In this document: positions 30,008 through 39,370 of the stretch, one piece after another
How the letters are laid out: every line of letters begins with the position of its first letter
How positions within the stretch are numbered: position 1 is the stretch's first letter
The notes under the pieces: generated by a model
What the model saw: only the letters and a program-made list of their open reading frames with translations
Database searches by the model: none
Told to the model about the DNA's origin: nothing
Translations under genes and position numbers: made by a program
Assembly (NCBI RefSeq): GCF_013093415.1
Contig: NZ_JABFBC010000001.1
Coordinates: 124,001 to 188,000, forward strand
Length of the DNA stretch: 64,000 bases
Origin: Halovulum dunhuangense
Lineage (GTDB): Bacteria; Pseudomonadota; Alphaproteobacteria; Rhodobacterales; Rhodobacteraceae
Reading direction: 5' to 3'

Positions 30008-30889
30008 ATCAACTGGACCGACCTTCCCCCGCTGAGCGCGCTTCGCGCCCTCGCCGCCCTCGCCGAAGAGGGCAGCATGACCGGCGCCGGGCGCGCGCTG
30101 AACGTGACCCATGCGGCCATCGGCCAGCAGATCCGCGCGCTCGAGGATCGGCTCGGCCTCGCGCTGATCGCCCGGACCGGGCGCAGCGTCGAACTGACGC
30201 CCGATGGCCGGATGCTGGCCGAGACGCTGCGCGCCGCCTTCGGCTCCATCGCCGAGGCGGTGGAGGCCGTGTCGGGCCAGGGCGCGGCCCGCCCGCTCCA
30301 GATCACCACCACGCCGATGTTCGCCGGCCAGTGGCTGGTGCCGCGCCTGGGCGATTTCAGCGAGCTGTATCCCGATATCGGCCTGATGGTGAATCCCAGC
30401 CCGGAACTGGTCCGGCCGGAACCCGGCGGCATCGACATCGCCATTCGCTTCGGCAGCGGCGGCTGGCCGGGGGTGGAATCGGAACTGCTGCTGCCCTCTA
30501 GCTATGTCATCGTCGCCGCCCGCCGGCTGGTGGGCGACACCCCGCCGCGCACCGCCGCCGAGATGCTGTCCTTCCCCTGGCTCCAGCAGCTTGGCACCAG
30601 CGAGGTGGCGGACTGGCTGTTGCGGCAGGGGCTGATCGCCTCGCGGATGCGCCGGATCACCGAAATGCCGGGCAACCTCGTGCTCGACGGGGTGCGCCGC
30701 GGCCACGGCATCGCCGCCTCCACCCGCGCCTTCGTCGAGGCCGAGATCGCCGCCGGCGAACTGGTGCTGCTGGCCGAGGACGACAGCCCCGGGCAGGGCT
30801 ACCACATCGTCACCCGGGCGGGCGTCCTGCGCCCCGCGGCGCGCGCCTTCGTCGCATGGCTTCGTGAGCAGGTGCAGCAAGGCGATTGA
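30008..30889 (+). CDS. LysR family transcriptional regulator (GcvA-like), apparent ATC start
   Basis: 293 residues if translation begins at ATC 30008 (reading INWTDLPPLSALRALAALAEEG). Family members of this GcvA-like group start with M-D/N-W-x-x-LPPLSALRA, so this codon sits exactly where ATG is expected, and AGAGGGG lies 7 nt upstream. There is no ATG, GTG or TTG between the in-frame stop at 29987 and ATG 30077; starting at 30077 would remove the first helices of the DNA-binding domain. The N-terminal winged helix (SMTGAGRALNVTHAAIGQQIRALEDRLG) and the C-terminal substrate-binding domain are otherwise normal. Its target is unknown; the stop overlaps the FNR box of ccoG. Confidence 0.85.
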   Translation: MNWTDLPPLSALRALAALAEEGSMTGAGRALNVTHAAIGQQIRALEDRLGLALIARTGRSVELTPDGRMLAETLRAAFGSIAEAVEAVSGQGAARPLQITTTPMFAGQWLVPRLGDFSELYPDIGLMVNPSPELVRPEPGGIDIAIRFGSGGWPGVESELLLPSSYVIVAARRLVGDTPPRTAAEMLSFPWLQQLGTSEVADWLLRQGLIASRMRRITEMPGNLVLDGVRRGHGIAASTRAFVEAEIAAGELVLLAEDDSPGQGYHIVTRAGVLRPAARAFVAWLREQVQQGD

Positions 30890-30899
30890 TCTGGGTCAA
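30886..30899 (+). promoter_or_regulatory. FNR box upstream of ccoGHIS
   Basis: TTGAT-CTGG-GTCAA has one departure from the palindrome and overlaps the LysR stop codon (30887-30889). Class II spacing predicts a start at about 30934, with GATGAA at -12 to -7, and a 31-nt leader to ccoG ATG 30965. Confidence 0.8.
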
Positions 30900-30964
30900 G
30901 GCCCCGAAATCCCCACCCGGCGATGAAGGGGCGTGAACAGGACCCAAGCAAGGGAGGCTCGCCC

Positions 30965-32401
30965 ATGAGCGCGCCCGCCAGCCCGCCGAAACTCTACGAA
31001 GCGCAGGAACCCGTCTTTCCGCGCCGCGTCGCGGGCTATTACCGCACGCTGAAGTGGTGGATCATGGCGATCACCCTCGGCATCTACTACATCACCCCCT
31101 GGATCCGCTGGGACCGCGGCCCGAACCTGCCCGACCAGGCGGTGCTGGTGGACATGGCCGGGCGGCGCTTCTTCTTCTTCTGGATCGAGATCTGGCCCCA
31201 CGAATTCTACTTCGTCGCGGGCCTTCTGATCATGGCGGGGCTCGGCCTGTTTCTCTTCACCTCGGCGCTGGGGCGGGTCTGGTGCGGCTATTCCTGCCCG
31301 CAGACCGTCTGGACCGACCTGTTCATCCTGGTCGAGCGCTGGATCGAGGGCGACCGCAACGCCCGGGTCAAGCTGTGGAACGCGCCCTGGTCCCCGCGCA
31401 AGGCACGCCTGCGCCTGACCAAATGGACCGTCTGGCTGCTGATCGCCGTCGCCACCGGGGGCGCCTGGGTGTTCTACTTCGCCGACGCGCCGACGCTGCT
31501 GCGCCAGCTCTTCACCCTTGACGCGCCCGTCGTCGCCTATGCCTCCGTCGCGCTGCTGACCGCCACCACCTTCGTCTTCGGCGGCTTCCTGCGCGAACAG
31601 GTCTGTATCTACATGTGCCCCTGGCCCCGCATCCAGGCCGCCATGATGGACGAGGATACCCTGACCGTCGCCTATCGCGACTGGCGCGGGGAACCGCGCG
31701 GCAAGCACCGCAAGGCCGAGGGCGCCGAGTCGCTTGGCGACTGCATCGACTGCATGGCCTGCGTGAACGTCTGCCCCATGGGCATCGACATCCGCGACGG
31801 CCAGCAGCTTGAATGCATCACCTGCGCGCTGTGCATCGACGCCTGCGACGACGTGATGGCCAGGATCGGCAAGCCGCGCGGCCTGATCGACTACATCGCC
31901 CTGTCCGACGAACCCCGCGAACGCGAGGGGCAGGCCCCGCGCCCCGCCTGGCGCCATGTCCTGCGCCCGCGCGTGATGCTTTACACCGCGCTCTGGGCGC
32001 TGGTGGGGCTGGGCCTGCTGGTGGCGCTGTTCATCCGCGCCGACATGACCATCTCGGTAGCCCCCGTGCGCAACCCGGTCTTCGTCACCCTGTCCGACGG
32101 GTCGATCCGCAACGCCTACGAGGTGCGGCTGCGCAACCAGGGCGGCGCCGACCGTGAGTTCCTGCTCTCGATCACCGCCGAGGATCCGCTGCGCCTGTCG
32201 CTCGAGGGGACCGAGACGCTCTCCGTTACCGTGCCCGCCGACCAGACGCTGAACCAGCGGGTCTACCTGACCGCCGACCGCGACAGCGAGGCGGCCGAGG
32301 AAAACTCCACCCAGGTCCGCTTCTGGATCGAGGATGTGGCCAGCGGCACCCGCGCCTACGCCGACAGCGTGTTCCAGGGAAGGAATGACGACGATGACTG
32401 A
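30965..32401 (+). CDS. ccoG: cbb3 oxidase maturation protein CcoG (RdxA/FixG), copper reductase
   Basis: 478 residues from ATG 30965 with GGGAGG upstream. Polyferredoxin membrane protein: several membrane spans (about 40-60, 85-110, 158-180, 190-210, 338-360), the CGYSCPQTVW motif in the first half, ferredoxin-type clusters CIDCMACVNVCPMGID and CITCALCIDACDD, and a C-terminal Ig-like periplasmic domain (about 370-478). CcoG reduces Cu(II) to Cu(I) for delivery to the cbb3 CuB site. First gene of ccoGHIS, controlled by the FNR box at 30886. Confidence 0.96.
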   Translation: MSAPASPPKLYEAQEPVFPRRVAGYYRTLKWWIMAITLGIYYITPWIRWDRGPNLPDQAVLVDMAGRRFFFFWIEIWPHEFYFVAGLLIMAGLGLFLFTSALGRVWCGYSCPQTVWTDLFILVERWIEGDRNARVKLWNAPWSPRKARLRLTKWTVWLLIAVATGGAWVFYFADAPTLLRQLFTLDAPVVAYASVALLTATTFVFGGFLREQVCIYMCPWPRIQAAMMDEDTLTVAYRDWRGEPRGKHRKAEGAESLGDCIDCMACVNVCPMGIDIRDGQQLECITCALCIDACDDVMARIGKPRGLIDYIALSDEPREREGQAPRPAWRHVLRPRVMLYTALWALVGLGLLVALFIRADMTISVAPVRNPVFVTLSDGSIRNAYEVRLRNQGGADREFLLSITAEDPLRLSLEGTETLSVTVPADQTLNQRVYLTADRDSEAAEENSTQVRFWIEDVASGTRAYADSVFQGRNDDDD

Positions 32402-32870
32402 CACCACGGGACCGCGCCCGCTGACCGGGCGCAAGGTGCTGGCGATCACCCTGACGGCTTTCGGCGTGATCCTTGCCGCGAACCTCTCGCTGCTCTGGGC
32501 CGCGCTGGGCAGCTTTCCCGGCCTCGAAGTGGCCAACAGCTACGTCGCAAGCCAAAGCTTCGATGCCGACCGCCGCGCGCAGGCCGCGCTGGGCTGGACC
32601 GCGCAACTCGACCACCGGGGCGACATGATCCGGCTCGAACTCGCCGGCCCGGACGGGACGCCGGTCACGCCGGTTGCCCTGACCGGCAAGCTGGGCCGCG
32701 CCACCTTTGCCGGCCAGGACCAGGCCCTCGCCTTCGCCCGCGAGGGTGCCGCCTTCGAGGCGCCCGCCCGGCTTGCGCCCGGCGCCTGGCTCGTCTGGAT
32801 CGAGGCCGAGGCCGAGGACGGCACCGCCTTCCGCCAGCGGCTCGAACTCTTCGTGAGGGACCCGAGATGA
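32394..32870 (+). CDS. ccoH: cbb3 oxidase assembly protein CcoH (FixH)
   Basis: 158 residues from ATG 32394, which overlaps the ccoG stop by 8 nt and has AAGGA 9 nt upstream; ATG 32385 is too close to that site. One N-terminal membrane helix (about 16-38) and a periplasmic beta-rich domain, typical of FixH. The protein is needed for stable cbb3 assembly. Its end overlaps the ccoI start (ATGA). Confidence 0.92.
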   Translation: MTDTTGPRPLTGRKVLAITLTAFGVILAANLSLLWAALGSFPGLEVANSYVASQSFDADRRAQAALGWTAQLDHRGDMIRLELAGPDGTPVTPVALTGKLGRATFAGQDQALAFAREGAAFEAPARLAPGAWLVWIEAEAEDGTAFRQRLELFVRDPR

Positions 32871-35044
32871 GCGTCGCCGCCTGCCCCGCCTGCGTGTCCC
32901 TTCCCGACGACGCGGCCACCCCCGCGCAGGTCGCGGCAAGCCTGACGCGCAGCCTCGACTACTCGGTGCCATCGGTCCATTGCGCGGCCTGCATCGGCAC
33001 CGTGGAACGCGGCCTTGCCCGCCTGCCCGGCGTCGTCGCGGCGCGGGTCAACCTGACGCTGAAGCGCGTGACCGTGCGTGTCCGCGACGTCGGGGGCATC
33101 GAACAGGCGGTCCAGGACCGGCTGGCAGCCCTCGGCCATCCCGGCGACCTGCTGGATGCCGACACGCTGGGCCGCGCCGCGGGCGACCCGGTGGGCCGCG
33201 CGCTCATGCTGCGGCTGGGCGTTTCCGGCTTCGCCGCGATGAACGTCATGCTGCTGTCGGTCTCGGTCTGGTCCGGGGCCGAGGGGGCGACCCGCGATTT
33301 CCTGCACTGGATCTCGGCCGCGATCGCGCTGCCGACCGTGCTCTACGCGGGCCAGCCCTTCTTCGCCAATGCCTGGGCCGCGATAAGACGCGGGCGCATG
33401 GTGATGGACACGCCGATTTCGGTGGCGATGATCCTGGCCCTGTCCATCTCGCTCTACGAGACCGCACATGGCGGGCGGCACGCCTATTTCGACGCCGCGC
33501 TCTCGCTGACCTTCTTCCTGCTGCTGGGCCGGGTGCTCGACCATCGCAGCCGCGCCGCGGCGAAATCGGCGGCGGTGGAACTGGCGGCGCTGGAAGTGCC
33601 CAAGGCCGAGCTTCTGACGAACGGCACCCCGCGCACCGTCTCGCTTTCGGAACTGAAGGCCGGCGACACCATCCTCGTGCGCCCCGGCATGCGGGTGCCG
33701 GTGGACGGCACCGTCGCGCGCGGCGCGACCGAGCTTGACCGCAGCCTGCTGACCGGGGAAACCGCGCCGGCCAAGGCGGCCCCCGGCGATCCGGTCCATG
33801 CCGGCGAGACGAACCTGACCGGGCGGCTGGAAGTGACCGTGACCGCCATCGGCGCCGACACGCGGCTGCGCCAGATCGCCGAACTGGTCCGCGCGGCCGA
33901 GGCGACGAAGAACCGCTATGTCTCGCTCGCGGACCGCGCGGCGCGCTTCTATTCGCCGGTGGTGCATATCCTCGCCTTCGCCGCCGGCAGCGCCTGGTAT
34001 GCCACGACGGGCGACCTGCGCCTTGCGGTCAACATCGCGACCGCCACGCTGATCATCACCTGCCCCTGCGCGCTTGGCCTGGCCGTGCCCTCGGTCATGG
34101 TCACGGCCTCGGGCGCGCTGTTCCGGCGCGGCGTCCTGCTCAAGGATGGAACCGCGCTCGAACGGCTGGCGCGGGTGGATACCGTCATCCTCGACAAGAC
34201 CGGCACCCTGACCGCCGGGCGGCCGGCGCTTGACAGCGAGACCGACCCGCAGGCGCTGTCGGTGGCGGCGGCGCTGGGCGCTTCCAGCGCGCATCCGCTG
34301 GCACAGGCGCTGGCGGCCGCGGCACGGGCGCAGGGCATCGCCCCCGCCGAGGTGTGTGATATAGTGGAAACCCCCGGCGCAGGAGTCGAGGGACGATGGG
34401 GCGGCGCGGTTGTGCGGCTTGGCCGCGCCGCCTGGGTGGGCGCGGGCGAAAGCCCCGACACGACCTCGTGGCTGCGGATCGGCGACGACCTGCTCGTGCC
34501 CTTCCGCTTCACCGACCACCCCCGCGCGGGCGTGGGCGCCATGCTCGACGGGCTGCGCGGGCAGGTGCGCGACATCCGGCTTCTGTCCGGCGATGCCCCC
34601 GGCCCGGTCGAACGCCTGGCCGACCGGTTCGGCATCGAGACGGCCGAGGCCCGGCTCGGCCCCGACGAAAAGCACGACCGCGTGGCGCGGTTGCAGCAGG
34701 ACGGCCACCATGTGCTGATGCTGGGCGACGGCATGAACGACACCGCCGCCCTTGCCGCGGCCGAGGTGTCGATCTCTCCGGCCAGCGGCATGGACGTGGC
34801 GCGCAACGCCGCCGACATCGTGCTTCTGAATCCCGACCTGTCGGTGGTGCCGGGCATCCTGCGCACCGCGCGCCGCGCCCGCGCGCGCATCATCGAGAAT
34901 TTCGCGCTGGCGGCGCTTTACAACGCGATCGCCATTCCCATCGCCGTGGCGGGCTACGCCACGCCCCTTGCGGCGGCGCTCGCGATGTCGGCAAGCTCGA
35001 TCTGCGTGTCGCTCAACGCGCTGCGCGTCCGCGGAGGCATCTGA
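32867..35044 (+). CDS. ccoI: copper-translocating P-type ATPase CcoI
   Basis: 725-residue P1B-type ATPase exporting Cu+ to the periplasm for cbb3 CuB assembly. An N-terminal heavy-metal domain has VHCAACIGTVERGL (CxxC), with an additional CPAC near residue 5. The ion-path motif is CPCALGLAVPS, phosphorylation site DKTGTLTAG, HP motif SAHPLAQAL, and the hinge GDGMNDTAAL. Eight membrane spans are expected. Start overlaps ccoH and stop overlaps ccoS (TGATG), so the whole operon is translationally coupled. The FNR-controlled context favours CcoI over a detoxifying CopA. Confidence 0.96.
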   Translation: MSVAACPACVSLPDDAATPAQVAASLTRSLDYSVPSVHCAACIGTVERGLARLPGVVAARVNLTLKRVTVRVRDVGGIEQAVQDRLAALGHPGDLLDADTLGRAAGDPVGRALMLRLGVSGFAAMNVMLLSVSVWSGAEGATRDFLHWISAAIALPTVLYAGQPFFANAWAAIRRGRMVMDTPISVAMILALSISLYETAHGGRHAYFDAALSLTFFLLLGRVLDHRSRAAAKSAAVELAALEVPKAELLTNGTPRTVSLSELKAGDTILVRPGMRVPVDGTVARGATELDRSLLTGETAPAKAAPGDPVHAGETNLTGRLEVTVTAIGADTRLRQIAELVRAAEATKNRYVSLADRAARFYSPVVHILAFAAGSAWYATTGDLRLAVNIATATLIITCPCALGLAVPSVMVTASGALFRRGVLLKDGTALERLARVDTVILDKTGTLTAGRPALDSETDPQALSVAAALGASSAHPLAQALAAAARAQGIAPAEVCDIVETPGAGVEGRWGGAVVRLGRAAWVGAGESPDTTSWLRIGDDLLVPFRFTDHPRAGVGAMLDGLRGQVRDIRLLSGDAPGPVERLADRFGIETAEARLGPDEKHDRVARLQQDGHHVLMLGDGMNDTAALAAAEVSISPASGMDVARNAADIVLLNPDLSVVPGILRTARRARARIIENFALAALYNAIAIPIAVAGYATPLAAALAMSASSICVSLNALRVRGGI

Positions 35045-35190
35045 TGACCATTCTTCTTCTGCTCATCCCGATCTCGCTGTTCCTGGGCGGCCTTGGGCTG
35101 CTGGCCTTCTGGCTGGCGCTTCGGGGCGGGCAATTCGATGACCCCGAAGGCAACGCCGCCCGCATCCTCGAGGATCGCGACCCCGACTGA
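35044..35190 (+). CDS. ccoS: cbb3-type oxidase assembly protein CcoS
   Basis: 48 residues: one membrane helix (about 2-24) followed by FWLALRGGQFDDPEGNAARIL, the CcoS signature (GQFDD-x-E-x-x-A). It is required for cofactor insertion into cbb3 oxidase. The start overlaps the ccoI stop by one base. It ends the ccoGHIS operon, 4 nt from the convergent pseudouridine synthase gene. Confidence 0.94.
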   Translation: MTILLLLIPISLFLGGLGLLAFWLALRGGQFDDPEGNAARILEDRDPD

Positions 35191-35194
35191 CGCC

Positions 35195-35860
35195 TCAGAA
35201 CGGCACCGGGGCGGTGTAGCTGACCCAGGCGCCGCCCTCGGGATGGCGCAGCGTCAGGCTTTCGGCGTGAAGCTGCAACCGATCCGCCGCCGCCAGCGCA
35301 TCGCCCGTCGCATAGAAGCGGTCGCCCAATATCGGATGGCCGATCTCGCGCAGATGCACCCGGATCTGGTGCGAGCGGCCCGTCAGGGGACTGACCGCCA
35401 GCCTGCTTGCGGCCCCCTCGACCGCCAGCAGCGCCCAGTCGGTGACCGACGGCTTTCCGCGCGCGTGGCAGACCATCTGCAAGGGCCGGTTGGGCCAGTC
35501 GCAGATCAGCGGCAGATCCACCCGCCCCCGATCCCCCGCGGGCCTGCCCCAGACCCGCGCGACATAGCGCTTTTCCAGGCTGCGCTTCTCGAACTGCCAG
35601 GCGATGTGGCGCTGCGCCAGCCGCGTCCGGGCAAAGACCATGACGCCCGAGGTGTCCATGTCCAGACGGTGCAAGAGCAGCGCATCGGGAAAGGCGGCGC
35701 GCACCCGCGCCTCCAGGCAATCCTCCAGCCCCGGATCCTTGCCCGGCACCGACAACAGCCCCGACGGCTTGTCCACCACCAGGATCTGCGCATCCGCATG
35801 CAGCACCGACAGCCCCGCGGGCGGGGCATAGGGCTGGCCGGAGGGAAGGCGCGCGATCAT
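35195..35860 (-). CDS. RluA-family RNA pseudouridine synthase
   Basis: 221 residues of the RluA/RsuA-like TruB-superfamily enzymes. The catalytic Asp is in HRLDMDTSGVMVFAR, preceded by VVDKPSGLLSVPGK; later LTGRSHQIRVHLREIGHPILGD is the other conserved core. No S4 domain is present. Short proteins with this layout modify one or two uridines in 23S rRNA or tRNA (RluA type); the target is not readable. Convergent with ccoS. Confidence 0.9.
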   Translation of the reverse strand: MIARLPSGQPYAPPAGLSVLHADAQILVVDKPSGLLSVPGKDPGLEDCLEARVRAAFPDALLLHRLDMDTSGVMVFARTRLAQRHIAWQFEKRSLEKRYVARVWGRPAGDRGRVDLPLICDWPNRPLQMVCHARGKPSVTDWALLAVEGAASRLAVSPLTGRSHQIRVHLREIGHPILGDRFYATGDALAAADRLQLHAESLTLRHPEGGAWVSYTAPVPF

Positions 35861-35899
35861 GCCCCGCGCTCTAGCCCCCGCGCGCCGCCCGCCGCAAGC

Positions 35900-36589
35900 T
35901 CAATCGGCGTAATGCACCGTCACCGGGGTCGGCGCGCTCAGGATCGCGCGCACCGGCGCATCCTCCACGGGACCGTCCTGAAGCGCCCGTTCAAGCGCCG
36001 CCTTCTTGCCCGCCCCCGCGATCAGCAGGTGCAGGCTTCCCGCCGCCCGCAGCACCGGCGCACTCAAGGTCAGCCGCGGCTCGGGCGCGCCCGGCGCGCG
36101 CATCGGCACCAGCACCGGGGCCAGCGGCGCCAGCGCCTCGGCCAGCCGGTCGGCGCCCGGAAAGATCGAGGCGGTGTGCATGTCCTCGCCCATCCCCAGC
36201 ACGCAGACATCGATGGGCAGCACCGCCTGCACCGCGGCGCTCAGGTCCGGGATCACGTCCTCGGGCGTCTCGCCGGGCGCGTAGAACGGCACCAGCACCG
36301 CCTCGGCCGCGCGCCCCCTCAGCAGCGTCTGCCGCAGAAGCCGCGTGTTCGACCGGTCCGAGCTTTCGGGCACGAACCGCTCGTCGGTCAGCATCACCCG
36401 CACCCGGGCCCAGTCGATATCCGCCTGCGACAGCGCCTCCAGGAACGGCCCCGGCGTGGTGCCGCCCGGAACCGCCAGCGTCGCGCGCCCATGGGCCTCC
36501 AGCGCGTCGGACAATTCGCGCGCCACCATCTCGGCCAGGTCCGCGGCCAGCGACTGCCTGGATGCGTAGTGCAGGATCGCGGGGATCAT
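35900..36589 (-). CDS. pgl: 6-phosphogluconolactonase
   Basis: 229 residues of the NagB/Pgl fold. PGGTTPGPFLEAL, RVMLTDERFVPESSDRSN (conserved TDER) and LGMGEDMHTASIFPG are the Pgl signatures. It hydrolyses 6-phosphogluconolactone to 6-phosphogluconate, feeding the Entner-Doudoroff or pentose phosphate route. It starts 7 nt after aglK, so it is very likely the last gene of the agl operon, linking imported alpha-glucosides to glucose breakdown. No zwf or edd is in the window. Confidence 0.93.
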   Translation of the reverse strand: MIPAILHYASRQSLAADLAEMVARELSDALEAHGRATLAVPGGTTPGPFLEALSQADIDWARVRVMLTDERFVPESSDRSNTRLLRQTLLRGRAAEAVLVPFYAPGETPEDVIPDLSAAVQAVLPIDVCVLGMGEDMHTASIFPGADRLAEALAPLAPVLVPMRAPGAPEPRLTLSAPVLRAAGSLHLLIAGAGKKAALERALQDGPVEDAPVRAILSAPTPVTVHYAD

Positions 36590-36596
36590 GCGCGCC

Positions 36597-37688
36597 TCAC
36601 CGGTACAGGAACGACTGCGCGTTCCGGTCGAACAGATGCAGCTTTTCCGGCGCCGCGGTCAGGCTGACCCGGTCGCCACGCCGGAAGCTGCGGATGCCCT
36701 GCAACTTGGCGATCACAGCCTCGTCCTTGCCCTGCGCGTCGAAATACAGGTTGGTCGTCTCGCCCAGCGCCTCGATCACGTTGACGCTGCCCTGGTAGAC
36801 CGCCGCGTCGCCATCCGTCTCGACCAGGTCCTCGGGCCGCACGCCCACCTTGACCTGCTGGCCCTGATCCTCGGCCCGGCTGGGGATCGGCACCTGGATC
36901 GTGCCGCCCTCGGTCATCTGCACCGTGGTCGTCTCGCCGGTCGCCGTGACCACCCCGTCGAGGATGTTCATGGCCGGAGAGCCGATGAACCGCGCGACGA
37001 AGATGTTGGCGGGCCGCTCGTACAGATCGAGCGGCCCGCCGACCTGCTCGATCCCGCCGCCATGCAGCACCACGATGCGCGTGGCCAGCGTCATCGCCTC
37101 CACCTGGTCGTGGGTGACATAGACCATCGTCGATTCCGGCATCGACTCCTTGAGCTGCGCGATCTCGATCCGGGTCGCCACCCGCAGCGCCGCATCCAGG
37201 TTGGACAAGGGCTCGTCGAACAGGAACACCTTGGGGTCGCGCACGATCGACCGCCCGATCGCCACGCGCTGGCGCTGCCCGCCCGACAGCGCCTTGGGCA
37301 GGCGGTCGAGATAGGGCTCCAGTTGCAGGATGCGGGCGGCGTTGGCGATGGCGGCGTCGATCTCGGCCTTGGACTTCTTGGCGATCTTCAGGCCAAAGGC
37401 CATGTTGTCGCGCACCGTCATGTGCGGGTAAAGCGCATAGGTCTGGAACACCATCGCGATGCCGCGCTGGGCGGGGGGCGTGTCGTTCACCCGCATGCCG
37501 TCGATCTTCAGCTCGCCCGAGGTGATCGTCTCAAGCCCCGCGATCATCCGCAAGAGCGTGGACTTGCCGCAACCCGAAGGCCCGACAAAGACGATCAGCT
37601 CGCCCTGCTCGATCGACAGGTTGATGTTGCGCAGGACCTCGACCTCGCCATAGGCCTTGCCGACATCGGTCAACTCCAGAGATGCCAT
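36597..37688 (-). CDS. aglK: alpha-glucoside ABC transporter ATP-binding protein
   Basis: 363 residues, nearly the length of Sinorhizobium AglK. Walker [11 protein letters not shown]-loop [11 protein letters not shown], signature [13 protein letters not shown], Walker [13 protein letters not shown] and the switch His in [11 protein letters not shown]. The C-terminal third (from about 240) is the MalK/UgpC-type OB regulatory domain ([10 protein letters not shown]). It powers import through AglF/AglG. Between aglA and pgl in the operon. Confidence 0.94.
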   Translation of the reverse strand: MASLELTDVGKAYGEVEVLRNINLSIEQGELIVFVGPSGCGKSTLLRMIAGLETITSGELKIDGMRVNDTPPAQRGIAMVFQTYALYPHMTVRDNMAFGLKIAKKSKAEIDAAIANAARILQLEPYLDRLPKALSGGQRQRVAIGRSIVRDPKVFLFDEPLSNLDAALRVATRIEIAQLKESMPESTMVYVTHDQVEAMTLATRIVVLHGGGIEQVGGPLDLYERPANIFVARFIGSPAMNILDGVVTATGETTTVQMTEGGTIQVPIPSRAEDQGQQVKVGVRPEDLVETDGDAAVYQGSVNVIEALGETTNLYFDAQGKDEAVIAKLQGIRSFRRGDRVSLTAAPEKLHLFDRNAQSFLYR

Positions 37689-37704
37689 TCTTCCCCTCCC
37701 GTTC

Positions 37705-39357
37705 TTATCCTTCGGCCAGATACGCGTGCCAGCCCGGCAGCGTGACCGTTTCGTTGTCGACTTTCGGCATGTAACCCAGCCCCTCGATCCAGGCCCAGGC
37801 CCCCTCGGGCAGGCGGAACTGCCGCGCCGCCCGCCCCATGTTGAAGGCGCACAGCATCGGCGCCCGCCCGTCCGCGCGGCGGATGAAGACCAGCAGATCC
37901 TCGGACGCCTCGACCACCTCCATCGTGCCCTTGGCCAGCACGGGGCGCATCCGGCGGAACGCCACCAGGTCGCGGTAGAAGTTCAGCATGCTGCCCGGCC
38001 GGCGATCCTGCTCGGCCACCGCCAGGGACAGATGCTCCATCGCCATCGGCAGCCAGGGCTTCTGGTCCGAGAACCCCCCATGCGGCCCGTCCGCCGACCA
38101 GGGGATCGGCGTGCGGCAACCGTCGCGGCCCTTGAACTTGGGCCAGAACTCCTTGCCATAGGGATCCTGCAATTCCTCGAAGGGAACATAGGCCTCGGTC
38201 AGGCCCAGCTCCTCGCCCTGGTAGATGCAGACCGATCCGCGCAGGCACATCAGCAGCGTCGCGTAAAGCCGCTGGCCCGCCTCGTCCAGGTTCCAGCGGC
38301 TGGCGTGGCGCACCACGTCATGGTTCGACAGCGCGTAGCAGGCCCAGCCATCGGGGGCCATTTCCTCGAAATCCTTCAGCACCTGCGCCGAGCGGGTGCC
38401 GCTCATCCGCTCCGGCCCCAGGAAATCGAAGGCGTAGCACATGTGGACCCGGTTATCGCCCCGGGTGTAGTCCGACACGATCTTCAGCCCGATCTGCGCG
38501 TCGCCCACCTCGCCCACGCAGGCGATGTCGGGATATTCGTTCATCAGCGCGCGGAACCGTTCCAGGAAGACCAGGTTCTCGGGCTGGTTCTTGTCGTACA
38601 GGTGTTCCTGAAAATTGTAGGGGTTCACGTCCGGCGCGATCGAGGCGTTGCGCCGGCTTTCCTCCAGCGCCGGGTTGTCCCGAAGCTGGCGGTCGTGGAC
38701 ATAGAAGTTGATCGTGTCCAGCCGGAACCCGTCCACCCCCCGCTCCAGCCAGAAGCGGGCGACATCCAGCAGCGCATCCTGCACCGCAGGCTCGTGGAAG
38801 TTCAGGTCGGGCTGCTTGGACAGGAAGTTGTGCAGGTAGTACTGCCGCCGCTCGCCGTCCCACTGCCAGGCGGACCCGCCGAACACCGACAGCCAGTTGT
38901 TGGGCGGCGTGCCGTCGGGCCTGGGGTCGGCCCAGACATACCAGTTGGCGCGCGGGTTGTCCCGGCTCGACCGGCTTTCCTTGAACCAGGCATGTTCCGA
39001 AGAGGTGTGGCTCAGCACCAGGTCGATCATCACCCGCAGGCCCAGCTCGTGCGCGCGCGCCACCAGCGCGTCGAAATCGCCCAGCGTGCCGAACATCGGA
39101 TCGACGTCGCGGTAGTTCGACACGTCATAGCCGAAATCCAGCATCGGAGAGGTGAAGAACGGCGAGATCCAGACCGCATCCACCCCCAGGCTCGCGATAT
39201 GCGACAGGCGGTGGATGATGCCGGACAGGTCGCCGATGCCGTCGCCGTTGCTGTCCTGGTAAGAGCGCGGATAGATCTGATAGATCACCGCGCCCCGCCA
39301 CCAGTCCGGGTCGGGCTTCACGTTGTTCTGGGGCCCGACGGGCAGGACCAGATTCAT
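37705..39357 (-). CDS. aglA: alpha-glucosidase, GH13
   Basis: 550 residues from ATG 39357; longer upstream reading is inside aglG. GH13 motifs: [14 protein letters not shown] (region I), [10 protein letters not shown] with nucleophile Asp (region II), CVGEVGDAQ with general acid Glu (region III) and ALSNHDVVR (region IV). Also [21 protein letters not shown] at the N terminus. Cytoplasmic enzyme splitting sucrose, maltose, trehalulose or trehalose-type alpha-glucosides after import. Length equals the Sinorhizobium AglA class. Fits the operon aglEFGAK. Confidence 0.94.
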   Translation of the reverse strand: MNLVLPVGPQNNVKPDPDWWRGAVIYQIYPRSYQDSNGDGIGDLSGIIHRLSHIASLGVDAVWISPFFTSPMLDFGYDVSNYRDVDPMFGTLGDFDALVARAHELGLRVMIDLVLSHTSSEHAWFKESRSSRDNPRANWYVWADPRPDGTPPNNWLSVFGGSAWQWDGERRQYYLHNFLSKQPDLNFHEPAVQDALLDVARFWLERGVDGFRLDTINFYVHDRQLRDNPALEESRRNASIAPDVNPYNFQEHLYDKNQPENLVFLERFRALMNEYPDIACVGEVGDAQIGLKIVSDYTRGDNRVHMCYAFDFLGPERMSGTRSAQVLKDFEEMAPDGWACYALSNHDVVRHASRWNLDEAGQRLYATLLMCLRGSVCIYQGEELGLTEAYVPFEELQDPYGKEFWPKFKGRDGCRTPIPWSADGPHGGFSDQKPWLPMAMEHLSLAVAEQDRRPGSMLNFYRDLVAFRRMRPVLAKGTMEVVEASEDLLVFIRRADGRAPMLCAFNMGRAARQFRLPEGAWAWIEGLGYMPKVDNETVTLPGWHAYLAEG

Positions 39358-39370
39358 GCGGCAGTCTCCA

